From: Acidobacteriota bacterium
GTDB taxonomy: Bacteria > Acidobacteriota > Aminicenantia > Aminicenantales > Saccharicenantaceae
NCBI GenBank assembly: GCA_039683095.1
Contig: JBDKSB010000003.1
Span: forward strand, 111,409 to 175,408
Reading direction: 5' to 3'
Length of the DNA stretch: 64,000 nt
A program made the translations under genes and the position numbers. The notes below the pieces were generated by a model. It did not search any database. It saw nothing but the letters and a program-made list of their open reading frames with translations, and was not told where the DNA came from. The number at the start of each line of letters is the position of its first letter. The first letter of the stretch is position 1. Of the stretch, positions 62,116-64,000 are shown in pieces.

Positions 62116-62402
62116 GCGCGCCGGCCGGGCCCGTCCGGAAGCTCACCGACCTTCCGAACATCGGCAGGACGACGGCGGCCAAGCTCGAAAAGATCGGCAT
62201 CAGGACCGCCGAGGATTTCCTGAAGCGCGATCCTTACGACGTCTTCCGCGAGCTGAGGGATAAAGTCGACCCGACCCTGTGCCGCTGCGCCCTGGCCGGC
62301 ATAGTCGGGGCCAAAAGGGGAGAGCCCTGGCACAAGATCACCAAGAAGACGGCCGCCGAATATGAGCGACGCCATCCCGGCCATCGCTGGGGCCCGTGCT
62401 GA
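62112..62402 (+). CDS. Small helix-hairpin-helix protein (Cdd1-like)
   Basis: 96 residues from a GTG start overlapping the previous stop. Helix-hairpin-helix pattern LTDLPNIGRTTAAKLEKIGI at the N-terminus, then LKRDPYDVFRELRDKVDP and a conserved end WHKITKKTAAEYERRHPGH. It matches small proteins once labelled pathogenicity-locus Cdd1; likely DNA-binding by fold. Role unknown. Confidence 0.75.
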   Translation: MSAPAGPVRKLTDLPNIGRTTAAKLEKIGIRTAEDFLKRDPYDVFRELRDKVDPTLCRCALAGIVGAKRGEPWHKITKKTAAEYERRHPGHRWGPC

Positions 62403-62420
62403 AGGGGCAGGCAAGGGTCT

Positions 62421-62483
62421 TTCTCCCGTCTCCGGGATGCCCTGAGCGAAGCCGAAGAGAGGCTCCTCCCGGAATCGGGAGAA
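62421..62483. repeat. Imperfect inverted repeat downstream of the HHH gene
   Basis: TTCTCCCG (62421-62428) and TCCGGGA (62431-62437) pair with TCCCGGA (62467-62473) and CGGGAGAA (62476-62483). The loop holds CCCTGAGCGAAGCCGAAG, a word type common in intergenic repeats. It has no T-run on the + strand, so it is not a standard terminator. Confidence 0.5.
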
Positions 62484-62552
62484 AAACGGAAGAAGGCCCT
62501 TCTCACAATTTCGTGCCCTGAGGCCGATCTTCTCCGGGGCCCGTCGGAAGGT

Positions 62553-64000
62553 TGTTGCACCAACGTGATAACTTCCGGATTGGCCAACGTGAAAACTTCC
62601 GCTTTTTTCGGCTAAGGTATGGCCTCCTGAGGAAGGAGGCCGGACTTGAAGCGGAAGGAACTTATCACATTGAGCCGGGAAGAACATGATCGGTTATTGA
62701 TCGTCCGGAAGGTCATGAAGCGGGAGATGAGCCAGGTCGAAGCGGCCGATCTACTGAACATCTCGGACCGGCAGGTCCGGACGCTGATCGACAAGGTTCG
62801 GGAGAAGGGGGCCAAGGGGCTGGCCCATGGGAACCGTGGCCGGGAGTCTCCCCGGAAGATGGCGGAGGCGGAAGAGGGCCGGATCGTCGGGATCCTCAAG
62901 GACAAGTACTGGGACTTTGGGCCGACGTTTGCGGCGGAGAAGCTTTGGGAGAGGGACGGGATCAGGGTCAGTGACGAGAAGCTGCGTCAGATCATGATCG
63001 GCGCTGGGATCTGGCGGGTGCGTCGCCGCCGGGGCGAGATCCATCAGTGGCGGGAGCGGAAGCACTTTGCCGGGGAGCTGGTGCAGCTGGACGGCTCCCA
63101 TCATGCCTGGCTCGAGGATCGCGGCCCGAAGCTTGTTTTGATGGGCTACATCGACGATGCGACCAACACGAGCTTTGGCTATTTTTACGACTCGGAGGGG
63201 CTCCAGCCGGCGATGGAGAGCTTGGAGGCGTACATCCGGCGTTACGGCGTCCCTAGGGCCATTTATCTCGATAAATTAAGCACTTACAAGGCCGTTCGCC
63301 AGGCGACGCTGGAAGAGCTGCTGAGGGGCGAAGAGGCCCAGACACAGTTCGAACGAGCGGCCAAGGAGGTGGGGATCAACGTCATCCACGCCGACTCGCC
63401 GCAGGCCAAGGGCCGGATCGAACGGGAGTTCGGGACGCTGCAAGACCGGTTGGTCAAGGAGCTGAGGTTGGCCGGTGTCTGCACCAAAGACGAGGCGAAC
63501 CGGTTCCTGGAGGATTATTGGCCGATCCATAACCAGCGTTTTGCCCGGCCGGCCAAGCGGCCGGATGACCTGCACCGGCCGCTTCCCAAGGGTCTGGACC
63601 TTCGAGACATCTTCTGCCTCAAGGGGTCCAGGACGATCAACGATGGCTACATGGTCCGTTGGAAGGGCCGGCTGCTGGTGATCTCCAGCCCCTCGATCGC
63701 CATGAGGCGGCGCCAAACACAGGTCCTGGAGCGCTTTGACGGCACTCTGACCATCCGCTTCAACGGCCGGAGCCTGGAGTATCGGGAGGTCCGGGATATC
63801 AAGCCCGGACCTCGGCCTTCGGCAGCACCGGAAAAGGCCACGGTCAAGCCGAACAAGGCGCATAAACCGGCCCCTAACCACCCCTGGCGGAGGTGGGAGC
63901 CTCAACTTCATCACAACAGTTACCTGGAACGTGCCTGCCGATGAGAAAAGCGGAAGTATTCACGTTGGTAGAAACCGGAAGTATTCATGTTGGCTTGACA
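62553..64000 (+). mobile_element. ISNCY-type insertion sequence with doubled terminal repeats
   Basis: The element holds one transposase gene. Each end carries two copies of an inverted-repeat word: left CCAACGTGATAACTTCCGG (62560-62578) and CCAACGTGAAAACTTCCG (from 62584); right, in reverse, CCAACATGAATACTTCCGG (63975-63993) and CCAACGTGAATACTTCCG (63946-63968). TGT at 62553 and ACA at 63998-64000 are symmetric, seven bases outside the outer copies, and are probably the exact ends, making the IS about 1448 bases. The target duplication cannot be read because the window ends here. Confidence 0.85.
62646..63944 (+). CDS. ISNCY-family DDE transposase
   Basis: 432 residues. N-terminal helix-turn-helix domains (SQVEAADLLNISDRQVRTLI and a winged segment with KLRQIMIGAGIW), then the integrase-like core: first Asp in VQLDGSHHAWLED, second in AIYLDKLSTYKA, and Glu in KGRIEREFGTLQDRLVKELR, quoted in parts GRIEREFGTLQ. 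C-terminal beta domain. It appears intact. The right terminal repeats begin two bases after its stop. Base composition is a little lower in G+C than the flanking genes, as expected for an acquired element. Confidence 0.93.
   Translation: MKRKELITLSREEHDRLLIVRKVMKREMSQVEAADLLNISDRQVRTLIDKVREKGAKGLAHGNRGRESPRKMAEAEEGRIVGILKDKYWDFGPTFAAEKLWERDGIRVSDEKLRQIMIGAGIWRVRRRRGEIHQWRERKHFAGELVQLDGSHHAWLEDRGPKLVLMGYIDDATNTSFGYFYDSEGLQPAMESLEAYIRRYGVPRAIYLDKLSTYKAVRQATLEELLRGEEAQTQFERAAKEVGINVIHADSPQAKGRIEREFGTLQDRLVKELRLAGVCTKDEANRFLEDYWPIHNQRFARPAKRPDDLHRPLPKGLDLRDIFCLKGSRTINDGYMVRWKGRLLVISSPSIAMRRRQTQVLERFDGTLTIRFNGRSLEYREVRDIKPGPRPSAAPEKATVKPNKAHKPAPNHPWRRWEPQLHHNSYLERACR

Noticed and set aside
1..64000. 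CRISPR array, prophage or integrative element
   Set aside because: No regularly spaced direct repeats, cas, integrase or phage structural genes were seen. The only mobile element is the IS at the right end.

Overview
The window is a high-GC bacterial chromosome segment (roughly two thirds G+C by eye) that is almost completely coding, with many ATGA-type gene overlaps. The cells look like a diderm: there are TolC, OmpA, outer-membrane-barrel and lipoprotein genes. The gene set points to an anaerobic, peptide- and sugar-using heterotroph: secreted M14 peptidase, GH95 fucosidase, ferredoxin-linked indolepyruvate oxidoreductase, ADP-forming acyl-CoA synthetase, NfnAB and a phosphofructokinase with pyrophosphate-type residues. 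A member of Acidobacteriota, perhaps the Aminicenantes lineage, would fit. That placement is inference from gene content only; no rRNA is present.

Layout. 1-2.6 kb: a CHAT-domain protease-like protein cut by the left edge, convergent with an anti-sigma/sigma pair. 2.7-7.6 kb: two secreted carbohydrate-active proteins. 7.6-9.8 kb: queA and ruvB. 10-16 kb: PAS/GAF sensor, membrane histidine kinase and HD-GYP response regulator in one operon. 16.2-18.5 kb: nfnAB. 18.5-24 kb: a TetR-controlled export operon (tetR, tolC, hlyD, two ABC-2 permeases) with no ATPase gene. 24-26 kb: ruvA, ruvC, yebC. 26-33.9 kb: copper ATPase, outer-membrane barrel, phosphofructokinase, ABC transporter and two small lipoproteins. 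34-36.4 kb: folD, an AIR-synthase-like protein, an Rrf2 regulator. 36.5-41 kb: iorA-iorB-acyl-CoA synthetase. 41-44.4 kb: octaheme cytochrome lipoprotein, a DUF6599-like protein and a Tat-exported DUF362 protein. 44.4-53.5 kb: rmuC, yggS, dGTPase, transketolase, secreted nuclease, D-lactate/glycolate-type oxidase, ACT protein, HI0933-type flavoprotein. 53.5-60 kb: M14 peptidase, YugP-like protease, long SRP RNA, OmpA, an aldolase, minimal zincin, cobO. 60-64 kb: serS, tRNA-Ser(TGA), two small conserved genes and an ISNCY-type insertion sequence that reaches the right edge.

How the parts fit. iorAB plus the ADP-forming synthetase can turn aryl pyruvates into aryl acetates with reduced ferredoxin and ATP; nfnAB can exchange electrons between ferredoxin, NADH and NADPH; the phosphofructokinase may use PPi. 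Promoters are legible: several sigma-70-like -35/-10 pairs, a recurring TGC-TATAAT extended -10, and at least four promoters whose -10 lies only 6-8 bases before the ATG, suggesting leaderless transcripts. The observations that most deserve follow-up are the CHAT/anti-sigma/sigma locus, the export operon without an ATPase, IorA without its ferredoxin domain, the doubled ends of the IS, and a 66-base hairpin repeat upstream of serS.
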